Source of the DNA: Microthrixaceae bacterium
GTDB lineage: Bacteria > Actinomycetota > Acidimicrobiia > Acidimicrobiales > Microtrichaceae
Direction: 5' to 3'
Length of the DNA: 64,000 nucleotides
Assembly (NCBI GenBank): GCA_023958095.1
Contig: JAMLGJ010000016.1
Coordinates: 18,890 to 82,889, forward strand
The number at the start of each line of letters is the position of its first letter. Positions within the stretch are counted from its first letter, which is position 1. Position numbers and translations under genes: made by a program. Of the stretch, positions 53,841 through 61,678 are shown in pieces. Under the pieces are notes generated by a model, which ran no database searches, was not told the origin of the DNA, and saw only the letters and a list, made by a program, of their open reading frames with translations.

Positions 53841-54020
53841 TCAGTCGACGTCGATGGCCTGACGGCCTCCGTACCATCCGCAGTTCGGGCACACCACGTG
53901 AGGACGCTTGGCCGCCTTGCACCGCGGGCAGGTGCTCCGGGCACCCCGCTCGAGGGTCCAGTTGGAGGCCCGCCTGCTGCGTGACTTGGATTTGGAGGTC
54001 TTCTTCTTGGGAACGGCCAT
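53841..54020 (-). CDS. rpmF: 50S ribosomal protein L32, zinc-binding form
   Basis: 59 residues: MAVPKKKTSKSKSRSRRAS then a zinc ribbon with CPRC (31-34) and CPNC (44-47). This is the C+ form, so the cell needs zinc for it unless a C- paralogue exists elsewhere. ATG at 54020. Downstream of DUF177 by 76 bp, the normal pairing. Confidence 0.97.
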   Translation of the reverse strand: MAVPKKKTSKSKSRSRRASNWTLERGARSTCPRCKAAKRPHVVCPNCGWYGGRQAIDVD

Positions 54021-54096
54021 TGCTTGCCCTGACGATGTGTGGTGACGAAATGCGCCGGCGCGGTCGATCGGGACCGCTCCGGGCGGACTGGTCAGT

Positions 54097-54741
54097 CTAG
54101 CCCTGGTCCTGCTCGGGGTCGAAGCGGAGCTCCGACAGGGCCGCCCAGCGGGGGTCGGCTCCCCCAGCCGCCCCGGCATCATCACCGGCGGGATCGGTGT
54201 CGCTCTCGACGGTGACCGGGTTGCTCCCCGGGTCGGGTCCCTCGCAGGACTCGTCGCACAACGGCGCCAGCGGCAGCTCCAACAGGACCGTCTCGCGGAC
54301 CGCCTCTGCGAGGTCGATCCAGCCCTCACCGATCGGCCGGGGCGTCGAGTCGGTGTCGTCCTCGTCCAGCTCCGCGGTGGCCGCGTAGTCCTCGGGGTCA
54401 TCCACGTAGAGCTCACGGAGCTCCGCCGAGGCGCTACCGGACGCCTCGGAGAGGCACCGCCGACACGGCCCCCGCCAGGAGAACTCGACCCGGGCCCGCA
54501 CCCTCACGCCGTCGGAGAGCGACTCGAGGGACGTCTCCACGCGTACCGGTGCGTCGGCAACCGCCACGTCGCCGATGCGCAGGGGTTCCGAGGAGGATCC
54601 CAGCCGCGCAGGATCCACGACCCTCACCTCCTCGAGCCGTGACCCCGGGACTCGACGCAGGTCCCTGACACGGAACCCCAGGTCGTCGCGTTCATCGGTC
54701 CGACCGTTGCGGGCGACACGGCCCCGTGCCCGGCCGGACAC
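54097..54741 (-). CDS. DUF177 / YceD family protein
   Basis: 214 residues. Family pattern: GVRVRARVEFSWRGPCRRCLSE, then ELRELYVDDP, then IDLAEAVRETVLLELPLAPLCDESCEG, with paired cysteines. YceD is encoded ahead of rpmF in most bacteria and is linked to 23S rRNA/L32 homeostasis. The C-terminal 40 residues are acidic low complexity. GTG start at 54741, 3 bp after the upstream stop. Confidence 0.92.
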   Translation of the reverse strand: MSGRARGRVARNGRTDERDDLGFRVRDLRRVPGSRLEEVRVVDPARLGSSSEPLRIGDVAVADAPVRVETSLESLSDGVRVRARVEFSWRGPCRRCLSEASGSASAELRELYVDDPEDYAATAELDEDDTDSTPRPIGEGWIDLAEAVRETVLLELPLAPLCDESCEGPDPGSNPVTVESDTDPAGDDAGAAGGADPRWAALSELRFDPEQDQG

Positions 54742-54744
54742 CGC

Positions 54745-55398
54745 TCAGCGCTCCTGGTCGAAGGGCGCCGTGGCGCCCGCAGGCCGCTCGCCACCACCCG
54801 CGTGGTCGGGAGCCGCGTCGCCGTCGAACCCACGCAATTCGGATTCCTCGATGCTCGGAGCGGCCAGGCGCTGGCGGCCGACCGCCACCGAACGCTGCAC
54901 CTTGGCGAGGACGTTCTCGAAGCTCGCGAGCCGCTGGTCACAGAAGTCCTCGGCCTCGCGGCGCATCCGGCGCGCATTGGCCTCGGCTTCCTCGTTGATG
55001 CGCCGGGCACGCTGCTCGGCGGCCTTGACGACCTCCGTCTTCTGCACCATCTGTGCGACGCGGGTGCGCGCCTCGCCGATCAGCTCCTCGGCCTCGCGGC
55101 GTGTGCGCTCCATGTACTCGTCGCGCTCCTTGAGCAACCAGCGGGCCGCCCGGAGTTCATCCGGGAGGTTCTCGACCGCCTCGTCCAGCAGGTCGAGCAA
55201 CTCGTCGCGGTTCACCCGCACCGAGGCCGACATGGGTATGCCCGGTGCGGCCTCGATCATCTCGATCGCCCTGCGGATGAGTGCATCGATGTCGGAACGC
55301 CCACCGGCCGAGCGCGGTGAGCCGTGGGGCGGCTCACCCGGAGACGCAGCCGGACGCTGGTCGGGTCGGTGGCCGGGATCCTGGGGTGAAGCGCTCAT
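54745..55398 (-). CDS. Coiled-coil protein of the DivIVA-like / cell-division-initiation group
   Basis: 217 residues. Residues 10-45 are Pro/Gly-rich. Residues 50-175 form a charged, heptad-rich helix (DELLDLLDEAVENLPDELRAARWLLKERDEYMERTRREAEELIGEARTRVAQ) like the small DivIVA-type proteins encoded beside coaD in actinobacteria. No membrane segment. ATG at 55398 chosen over an open frame to 55440. The cellular role is unproven. Confidence 0.8.
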   Translation of the reverse strand: MSASPQDPGHRPDQRPAASPGEPPHGSPRSAGGRSDIDALIRRAIEMIEAAPGIPMSASVRVNRDELLDLLDEAVENLPDELRAARWLLKERDEYMERTRREAEELIGEARTRVAQMVQKTEVVKAAEQRARRINEEAEANARRMRREAEDFCDQRLASFENVLAKVQRSVAVGRQRLAAPSIEESELRGFDGDAAPDHAGGGERPAGATAPFDQER

Positions 55399-55494
55399 CA
55401 CCGAACAGTCTGTGCCCTGCGGGAGCCACTGTGGTGGCAATGCGCCCGGCCGGTCCGCACGTCCAGGGCGCCAGCCGGAGCGGTGGCCGCCCGG

Positions 55495-55977
55495 TCAGCT
55501 CCCACCGAAGCGCTCCTCGAGCCTCCTGGCCACGCATTCGGGGACCATTCCGTCGACGGACCCGCCGAATCGTGCCACCTCGCGGATCAGCTTGGACGCG
55601 AGGAAGGAGTTGCCCGACGCACTCGGGATGAACAACGTGTCGACCCCGGAGATGTTCTTGTTCATCTGGGCCATCTGGAGCTCGGACTCGAAGTCGGACA
55701 CGGCCCTCAGCCCCTTGACGATGAAGTCGGCCTCGACGTCACGGGCCAGGTCCACGACCAGGGAGGAGAACATCGTCACCTCCACGTTGCCCAGGTGGCC
55801 GAGGGCTTCTCCTATGAGCCCCTCGCGCTCATCCAGGCTGAAGAGGGGCTCGCCCTTCTGTGGGTTGCGCATCGCCGCCACCACCACGCGGTCGAAGAGC
55901 CTGGAAGCCGTCTCGACGATCTCGACGTGGCCGTTGTGTATCGGGTCGAACGACCCCGGGTAGAGCGCAACGGTCAA
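55495..55977 (-). CDS. coaD: Phosphopantetheine adenylyltransferase
   Basis: 160 residues. Penultimate step of coenzyme A synthesis. YPGSFDPIHNGHVEIVETAS carries the HxGH motif; NPQKGEPLFSLDER, RAVSDFESELQMAQMNKNI and the ISSS-like region SASGNSFLASKLIREVARFGG follow. The start codon is TTG at 55977. It supplies the CoA from which AcpP, encoded 2 kb on, gets its prosthetic group. Confidence 0.97.
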   Translation of the reverse strand: MTVALYPGSFDPIHNGHVEIVETASRLFDRVVVAAMRNPQKGEPLFSLDEREGLIGEALGHLGNVEVTMFSSLVVDLARDVEADFIVKGLRAVSDFESELQMAQMNKNISGVDTLFIPSASGNSFLASKLIREVARFGGSVDGMVPECVARRLEERFGGS

Positions 55978-56010
55978 GGTTCGAACTCCTGGTGTGGCTG
56001 GGCGGCCCGG

Positions 56011-56637
56011 TCACGACCCGGTGGGGCCGGCCTCGGGGTTCTGTCGGACGGGGGGCTGCGGCATCCCGGTACCCGGATCGGAGTCGCCTCCGGTGTCCGC
56101 TGTGCCGGGTTGTGCTTCGATGATCGTAACGATTGTACTGCCGTAGCGACGCTGTCTCACCACGTCCCACCCGTGCGGGACCTCCACGGGGCGGTCCGAC
56201 TCCGCCACGACCACCGGGGCGGCGGCCAGCCCCACCAACTCCGCCCAGCGGTCGAACTCATAGGGCGGATCCGCCAGCAGCACGTCCGCCGGGACGCCAC
56301 CGGGTTGCCCATCGGCTCCCAGCAGGGCCATCGCGTCGCCACCGAGCACCCGCGCCCGCTCGCCGAGCTTCGTGGAAGCCAGGTTCGCCCGCAGCGAATC
56401 GAGCTCCCGCCTGCCGGATTCGATGAACACGCAGCCCGCAGCACCCCGCGAGAGGGCCTCGATCCCGAGTGCTCCCGAACCCGCGAATGCATCCACGAAC
56501 GACATCCCCTCCACCAGGCCCATCGAACCGAGAGCGTTGAAGGTCGCCTCGCGCACGCGGTCGGTGGTGGGCCGCGCTCGTCCCCCGCGCGGGGCCGAGA
56601 TCCGCATGCCCCGGGCGCTGCCCGCTATCACCCTCAC
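56011..56637 (-). CDS. rsmD: 16S rRNA (guanine-966-N2) methyltransferase
   Basis: 208 residues. RVIAGSARGMRISAPRG at the N-terminus, PTTDRVREATFNAL, SAM-binding VDAFAGSGALGIEALSRGA and catalytic DPPYEFDRW. The C-terminal 25 residues are unstructured. GTG start at 56637. rsmD-coaD adjacency is standard. Confidence 0.96.
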   Translation of the reverse strand: MRVIAGSARGMRISAPRGGRARPTTDRVREATFNALGSMGLVEGMSFVDAFAGSGALGIEALSRGAAGCVFIESGRRELDSLRANLASTKLGERARVLGGDAMALLGADGQPGGVPADVLLADPPYEFDRWAELVGLAAAPVVVAESDRPVEVPHGWDVVRQRRYGSTIVTIIEAQPGTADTGGDSDPGTGMPQPPVRQNPEAGPTGS

Positions 56638-56662
56638 TGCCGCGACCCGGATCGCCGTGCCA

Positions 56663-57403
56663 TCAGCCGGCCATCACCGCCGGCGGCAGGGTGGGAAGCG
56701 ACGAACTGGGCGCGAACGCCACGGTCAGGGCCACCCCGTCGCCGATGATCGGGGCGTCCTGGGGATCGGTGACCACGATCCTGATCCCGTCCCCGCTGTT
56801 GGCCGCCTCCTCGGTGTAGTACCACAGCTGCACCTCGCCCAGTTCGTCCCCACAGGAGTCACCCGTGGCCAGCGCCGAACCGCCGAGGTCGAACTCCTCA
56901 CCACCGACCGTGGCCGGGCTGGCCGACCATTGCGACCCGAACTCGAGCTCCCCGGTTCGCATGCCCACCTCCAGGAGCTGGAGCAGGTCGCCCACCGTCA
57001 CCTCGAGGCCCACCTCGTCACCCTCGCCCGGTTCGACCACGAAGTGCCCGGACTGCTCGAGGGTAACCCCGGCGGCCGATGCCCCTTCCGGGATCTCCAG
57101 GAACCGCCCGCACAGGTTCAGCCCCAGGTACCCCTCGATGCGCCCGCCGGCTTCGACGCCGTCGCCCAGGAGCGCGAGGTCCTCGGGTCGCACGGTCTCG
57201 GGGGCGAGTGCGCTGTCGGCGGCACCGTGGTCGTGCAGACCTGCGGTGTCGGTCGGCCGCGGACGTGACGCGGTCGCACCCTGTGCCCCGCTTCCGCATC
57301 CGGCGAGGGTCACCACGATCACGGCCAGTGCAACCAGCAGCGGGGTTGCGCGCCCGGCCACGCGGTGGCCGGAACGCTCCCGGGGTGGTGGTTGGCAGAG
57401 CAC
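56663..57403 (-). CDS. Predicted lipoprotein, function unknown
   Basis: 246 residues. A hydrophobic signal with lipobox LAGC (33-36) predicts lipid attachment and an exported mature part. The mature protein is acidic, rich in Gly and Glu, with beta-prone stretches and two cysteines (GLNLCGRF and GDSCGDE) that could form a disulfide. I recognise no domain. Two GTG starts are possible (57403 or 57361). It is between recG and rsmD on the same strand. Confidence 0.8.
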   Translation of the reverse strand: MLCQPPPRERSGHRVAGRATPLLVALAVIVVTLAGCGSGAQGATASRPRPTDTAGLHDHGAADSALAPETVRPEDLALLGDGVEAGGRIEGYLGLNLCGRFLEIPEGASAAGVTLEQSGHFVVEPGEGDEVGLEVTVGDLLQLLEVGMRTGELEFGSQWSASPATVGGEEFDLGGSALATGDSCGDELGEVQLWYYTEEAANSGDGIRIVVTDPQDAPIIGDGVALTVAFAPSSSLPTLPPAVMAG

Positions 57404-57461
57404 CGCAAGACGCTACCCGCGGACTGCACCGGCACAGGAGGCGGCCCTGCTCGCGGGAGTC

Positions 57462-59639
57462 TCATCCCTTGGTGAGGAACTCCTCGTCCTCTTCGGCGAT
57501 GAGCAGGTCGACCTCGTCCACGAGCAACGGGAACCGGTCGAGCCCGCCCGGTCCGTCGACGAGTTCGAACGCCGTCTCCCGGGCGAGCGCCACCAGGTCC
57601 CGGTCGCGGGCCAGGGATGCGAGCTTGAGGTCGCTGCGACCCTTCTGGCGCTCCCCCATCACGGTGCCGGAACCCCGCAGTTCCAGGTCCACCTCGGCCA
57701 GTTCGAATCCGTCGCGGGTCGCCTCGAGCGCCCGCAGACGGGCCTCGGCGTCCGATGAGAGCACCCCGCGTGCGACCAGCACACAGTGGCTGGCGTGCTC
57801 ACCCCGACCGACGCGGCCACGCAGCTGGTGCAACTGGGCGATCCCGAAGCGGTCGGCGTCCAGCACCACCATCACGGTCGCCTCGGGCACGTCCACCCCG
57901 ACCTCGACCACGGTGGTCGCCACGAGCACCTGCAGGTCCCCCCTCCTGAAGGCATCCATGACACGTTGGCGTTCGTCGCCGGTCACCCGGCCGTGCAACA
58001 GACCCACGTCCAGTCCGGCGAGCTCCCCGGTCGCCAGCTCGGTGTAGGTCTCCTCCGCAGCGGATGCCTCGACTCGCTCGGACTCCTCTATCAGCGGGCA
58101 CACCACGTATGCACGGCGCCCCGCCGCAACCTCGGAGCGCACGAGGTCCCAGGTCGATGCGACCTCCTCGTCGCTGTGGGCGATGGTCGTGGTGATCGGA
58201 CGGCGGCCCGCGGGGAGTTCGTCGAGGACGGTCACGTCGAGGTCGCCGTAGACGGTCATGGCGGCGGTGCGCGGAATCGGAGTGGCGGTCATGACCATCA
58301 GGTCGGGCAGCGTGCCGTCGTGGTTCGCCGAGCGCAGTGCCGCGCGTTGCTCCACACCGAAGCGGTGCTGTTCGTCGACCACGGCCACACCCAGCGAGTG
58401 GAACGACACCGATTCCTGGATCAGGGCGTGGGTGCCCACGACGATGTCGACGGATCCGTCGCCCAACCCTGCCAGCACTTCGCGCCGGCGTGCCGCAGAG
58501 GTGCGGTTGGTGAGCGAGGCCACGCCCACCTGGCGCGTGCCGAAGAGGCTCGCCTCGTCGCTGCGGTCCATCCCCTCGAGCATCTCGGCCACCGCGTTGG
58601 CGTGCTGCTCGGCGAGCACCTCCGTCGGCGCCATCAGGGCCCCCTGGTGGCCCCCCTGGACCGCCGCCAGCAGGACGGCCACCGCCACGACGGTCTTTCC
58701 GGCACCCACGTCACCCTGCAACAGCCTGTGCATCGGCACCGGCGACGCCATGTCGGCGAGCAACTCCTCGATCGCACGTCGCTGGGCGCCGGTCAGCGCG
58801 TACGGGAGGCGTCCGATGAACTCGCCCACCATCCCACCGGGTCGCTGGGAGTCCCCCTCCACGGTGTGGGCGATGCCCTTCGCCCCCGCTTCGAGCTCGC
58901 GCTTGGAGCGCACCAGCGACACCTGGATGCGGAGCAGCTCGTCGAAGGCCAGCCGCTTTCGGGCCGCGACCATCTCCGACATCGTGCCGGGCGCGTGTAT
59001 GCCTTCCAACGCGACGCCGCGGGAACACATCCCGAGGTCCTCGAGCAACCACTCCGGCAACGGCTCGGCCAGGCCGCGCTTCTCGCTGCGACGCAGCACC
59101 TGGGCGACCCAGGAGCTGAGGTCCCAGCTGCTGAGACCCGCCTTGGCGGACTGCGGGTAGATCGCCACGATGCGCCCGGTGCGGTCACCGACCAGGTCGA
59201 CCACCGGGTTGGTCATCTGGCGGGTTCCCCGGTACAGCTCGACCTTCCCGAACACCGCGACCTCGCCACGCAGCACCTCGGGATCCAGCTGACGCTCCCG
59301 CCACGGCTGGTTGAAGAACGTGCACCGCAGGCGGCCGGACCGGTCCTCCAGGTCGGCGGTGACCATGGTGCGCCGGTTCCGTGTGCGCCGTGCGGACACA
59401 CCGGTCACACGGGCGATCACGAGTGCTTCCTCACCCTCTGCGAGCTCGGCTATGCGGACCTCGCGCGAACGGTCCACGTAGCGGCGGGGGTAGTGGGTCA
59501 GGACGTCGAGCAGCGAGTCGATGCCGGCATCGGACAACCCGGAGAGCTTGCGGCTGCCGACGCCCTTGAGGGTGTCGACCGGCATCGAGGCGAAGTCGCG
59601 GTAGGTGAGCGGACCCTCACCCGGTGTGTCGCGACTCAC
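57462..59639 (-). CDS. recG: ATP-dependent DNA helicase RecG
   Basis: 725 residues. Remodels stalled replication forks. Wedge/OB domain at 60-160 (ALVIARVTGVSARRTRNRRTMVTADLEDRSG); helicase motifs: LTGAQRRAIEELL, LLQGDVGAGKTVVAV (Walker A), VVDEQHRFGVEQR (DEQH), MTATPIPRTAAMTVYGDLDV, and VEVGVDVPEATVMVVLDADRFGIAQLHQLRGRVGRG. The C-terminus is complete. GTG start at 59639 overlaps the upstream stop by 4 bp. Confidence 0.98.
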   Translation of the reverse strand: MSRDTPGEGPLTYRDFASMPVDTLKGVGSRKLSGLSDAGIDSLLDVLTHYPRRYVDRSREVRIAELAEGEEALVIARVTGVSARRTRNRRTMVTADLEDRSGRLRCTFFNQPWRERQLDPEVLRGEVAVFGKVELYRGTRQMTNPVVDLVGDRTGRIVAIYPQSAKAGLSSWDLSSWVAQVLRRSEKRGLAEPLPEWLLEDLGMCSRGVALEGIHAPGTMSEMVAARKRLAFDELLRIQVSLVRSKRELEAGAKGIAHTVEGDSQRPGGMVGEFIGRLPYALTGAQRRAIEELLADMASPVPMHRLLQGDVGAGKTVVAVAVLLAAVQGGHQGALMAPTEVLAEQHANAVAEMLEGMDRSDEASLFGTRQVGVASLTNRTSAARRREVLAGLGDGSVDIVVGTHALIQESVSFHSLGVAVVDEQHRFGVEQRAALRSANHDGTLPDLMVMTATPIPRTAAMTVYGDLDVTVLDELPAGRRPITTTIAHSDEEVASTWDLVRSEVAAGRRAYVVCPLIEESERVEASAAEETYTELATGELAGLDVGLLHGRVTGDERQRVMDAFRRGDLQVLVATTVVEVGVDVPEATVMVVLDADRFGIAQLHQLRGRVGRGEHASHCVLVARGVLSSDAEARLRALEATRDGFELAEVDLELRGSGTVMGERQKGRSDLKLASLARDRDLVALARETAFELVDGPGGLDRFPLLVDEVDLLIAEEDEEFLTKG

Positions 59640-60694
59640 CGTGGCGCAGGAGTCGGTTCCCCGGGCCGCTCCGCCGGGGGCGGCGCCGGATCGAGACCGA
59701 TGTCGGTCTCGCGCATCGTGCCGGTCGAGGCGAGGAGCTCGACCACTGCTCCGGGGCGGCCCGTGAGCACATCCACCTCCCAGTACCCGCCCCTGGTGTC
59801 CAGCCGGTGCGTCTCACAGGTGCCGTGCAGCTCCGCGTCGAGCTCGGCGCGGGCCTCGACACCTCCGTCGTGGGGGAACAGGCGACACGAGATGTGGAAG
59901 CGGGTTGTGACCCTGGACGTGTCCCGAGACCCCGCGGCCGAGGGGTCGGACTCCCCCTGCACCCGGACGGGTTCCGAAGGGCCTGTGGCATGCGGGCTGC
60001 CCGGAGGCTCGGGCAGCGGCTCTCCCGTGATCACGCTGGCCAGCGAGTCGAGCATCAACAGGAACCCCGCTGCTGCGGGGTCCACGCTGCCGCACTCCGC
60101 CAGGCGGGGGTCCAGCACCGGGCCCTTCTCGAGTTCCTCGATGCCCGCGTTCGCGGCTGCCAGCACGGTTTCCCCCAGCGACGAACCCCGGTCCGCCGCA
60201 TCGAGGGCGGCGTCCGCCGCGGCGCTCGCCACCGCGACGAACCCGCCGGGATGCCGGCCGTCGTCACGAGGGGCGAGCCGCTCCGCCCCTGCCTCCAGAC
60301 AGAGCGCGAACCGGGGCCCATCCAGGCGGTCCGCGTTGGCCAGTGCCTCCGACATGCCCGCCAGGAACGCCGCCAGCCCCGCACCTGCCGGACCCGAGGC
60401 CGCGGACGTGGCGGCCCGCGCCATCGAGGAACCGACCTCCGCGAAGGAACCCCGTCCCTCGGCGGACGCAGCAGCGGCCTCCAGGGTTGCAGCCAGGTCG
60501 CTCCCGGAACCCGGCTGGGCGGCACCCGGCCCGGTGCCGTGTGCCGCCGGATCCGGCGGCTCACCCCCACCACCGGGGTCCGGGGTCACCCCGAGGCCGT
60601 CCAGTCCGACTGCGTGGGCGCCGAGAACCGTTGCAGCGGCCGACACCGCCGCGGTGTAACCGACCGGATCGAGTGCCTCGCTGGTCCGGGCCAT
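59636..60694 (-). CDS. FakA/DAK2-like protein lacking the kinase's metal-binding aspartates
   Basis: 352 residues. Position next to recG, opposite rpmB, is where Gram-positives carry fakA (yloV), the fatty-acid kinase. The fold outline matches DAK2: the helical stretch MARAATSAASGPAGAGLAAFLAGMSEAL, then GSSLGETVLAAANAGIEELE and CGSVDPAAAGFLLMLDSL (201-218), like the VDAGGQG helix. The ATP/Mg loop, normally NVFPVPDGDTG, is replaced by GVTPDPGGGGE (35-45), so the three aspartates are gone. Kinase activity is therefore unlikely. The C-terminal 120 residues have beta-prone sequence with two cysteines. ATG at 60694. Confidence 0.7.
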   Translation of the reverse strand: MARTSEALDPVGYTAAVSAAATVLGAHAVGLDGLGVTPDPGGGGEPPDPAAHGTGPGAAQPGSGSDLAATLEAAAASAEGRGSFAEVGSSMARAATSAASGPAGAGLAAFLAGMSEALANADRLDGPRFALCLEAGAERLAPRDDGRHPGGFVAVASAAADAALDAADRGSSLGETVLAAANAGIEELEKGPVLDPRLAECGSVDPAAAGFLLMLDSLASVITGEPLPEPPGSPHATGPSEPVRVQGESDPSAAGSRDTSRVTTRFHISCRLFPHDGGVEARAELDAELHGTCETHRLDTRGGYWEVDVLTGRPGAVVELLASTGTMRETDIGLDPAPPPAERPGEPTPAPR

Positions 60695-60737
60695 GGTTCC
60701 ATCCTACCGACTCGCCGCCAGGCGTAGCCCGGGCTGC

Positions 60738-60767
60738 TTGGGTCCTGCGAGTACGGGCGTCTAGGAT
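60738..60767 (+). promoter_or_regulatory. Candidate promoter of rpmB
   Basis: TTGGGT (60738-60743), 18-bp spacer, TAGGAT (60762-60767). It leaves a leader of about 90 nt before the rpmB ATG. This is the best hexamer pair in the 172-bp divergent gap between the FakA-like gene and rpmB. Confidence 0.45.
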
Positions 60768-60809
60768 GGTTCGTCGGTCCGGCACGCCCGGGCCGGCCGA
60801 CCCGGGAAG

Positions 60810-60830
60810 CGGGTGTGGCTGAGACACCCG
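60810..60830 (+). other. Hairpin in the rpmB leader
   Basis: CGGGTGT (60810-60816) pairs with ACACCCG (60824-60830) around the loop GGCTGAG, about 35 nt before the start codon. It may be an r-protein leader structure. No terminator-like U-tract follows. Confidence 0.35.
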
Positions 60831-60866
60831 GCCGGTGCGCCGGAGACTACGACACAGGAATCCACC

Positions 60867-61085
60867 ATGGCCTCGGTCTGCGAGATCTGCGACAAGCGAC
60901 CATCCTCCGGCATGAGCGTGAGCCATTCACACCGGCGCACCAAGCGCCGCTGGAACCCCAACATCCAGCGGATACGCGTGCAGCAGGGCGCCACCACGCG
61001 GCGCATGAACGTGTGCACGAGCTGCATCAAGTCGGGCAAGGTCTCCAAGCCCGTGCGCACCACCCCCTCCGCCGACCGGGGCTGA
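60867..61085 (+). CDS. rpmB: 50S ribosomal protein L28, zinc-binding form
   Basis: 72 residues. [33 protein letters not shown] is diagnostic. Cysteines C5, C8, and CTSC near 50 make this the zinc (C+) form. Not in an operon with rpmG here. ATG at 60867; the open frame 54 bp further upstream lacks family sequence. Confidence 0.97.
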   Translation: MASVCEICDKRPSSGMSVSHSHRRTKRRWNPNIQRIRVQQGATTRRMNVCTSCIKSGKVSKPVRTTPSADRG

Positions 61086-61172
61086 CCCCCGGCCCGCACC
61101 ACCCGGCCCTCGGGGCCGAGTCGGTCCCTTCGCGCGCGCCCGGGGCGCTGCAGCACGGCTCCCGGGGTTCCT

Positions 61173-61201
61173 TTGTCTGCCCCGACGGGCGGGGGTACCC
61201 T
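61173..61201 (+). promoter_or_regulatory. Candidate promoter of the cold-shock-like gene
   Basis: TTGTCT (61173-61178), 17-bp spacer, TACCCT (61196-61201), an acceptable TANNNT -10. The transcript would begin about 85 nt before the GTG at 61292. The rest of the 206-bp gap after rpmB holds nothing else I can name. Confidence 0.45.
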
Positions 61202-61291
61202 TTGGGCCCAGTTTGTTACTGCGTTCACAAGGCAGGCGGCGGCTGACCTGCCCCGTGTGGAGCGGGACGGCAGCGAATAGGAGCAGACCAG

Positions 61292-61543
61292 GTGCAAGGC
61301 GTCATCAAGTCCTACGACCCCAGCGAAGGGATCGGGAGTCTCCTGCGCGACACCGATCTGGCCGAGTTCGAGCTCGCTCCCGGCGCCCTCGAGGGCTCGA
61401 TCTTCCGAATGCTGCGCCAGGGCCAGCGGGTCCGTTTCGACCTGGACGGCGACGGTCTGGCCACGAACCTCTCGCTCGGTTCGGAGGTCGACATGGGCAC
61501 CCCGGACTTCGCGGCCCACGCCGAACCGGCCCCCGACCTCTGA
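61292..61543 (+). CDS. Small protein with a divergent cold-shock-like fold
   Basis: 83 residues. The order of elements follows a cold-shock domain: GVIKSYDPSEGIGSLLRDTDLAEFELAPGALEG, then FRMLRQGQRVRFDLDGDGLATNLSLG, matching the usual G-x-V-K-W-F...KGFGFI...DVFVH...L-x-E-G-Q-x-V-x-F. The aromatic RNA-binding residues are missing: KGFGFI is EGIGSL and DVFVH is AEFELAP. It is acidic overall. GTG start with GGAG 9 nt upstream. Nucleic-acid binding is doubtful. Confidence 0.7.
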   Translation: MQGVIKSYDPSEGIGSLLRDTDLAEFELAPGALEGSIFRMLRQGQRVRFDLDGDGLATNLSLGSEVDMGTPDFAAHAEPAPDL

Positions 61544-61678
61544 CCGGTCCCGCCGGTGCGCGCATCGCACCGCGACCTCGCACAGGGAACCCGCCCGGAC
61601 CGGAGCGGGGCCCCGACACCAAGCAAGTCGAACAACACCAAGAGACAAGCACAGACACCACAATCGAGTGAGGAACCC

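Noticed and set aside
53654..53944. Extra small gene between acpP and rpmF
   Set aside because: The frame overlaps rpmF, has no ribosome-binding site and no recognisable sequence.
60810..60845. TPP-riboswitch-like CTGAGA before rpmB
   Set aside because: The motif lies in a simple 7-bp hairpin loop. The second TPP signature (ACCTGATC-like) and the overall size of a riboswitch are missing, and rpmB is not a thiamine gene.
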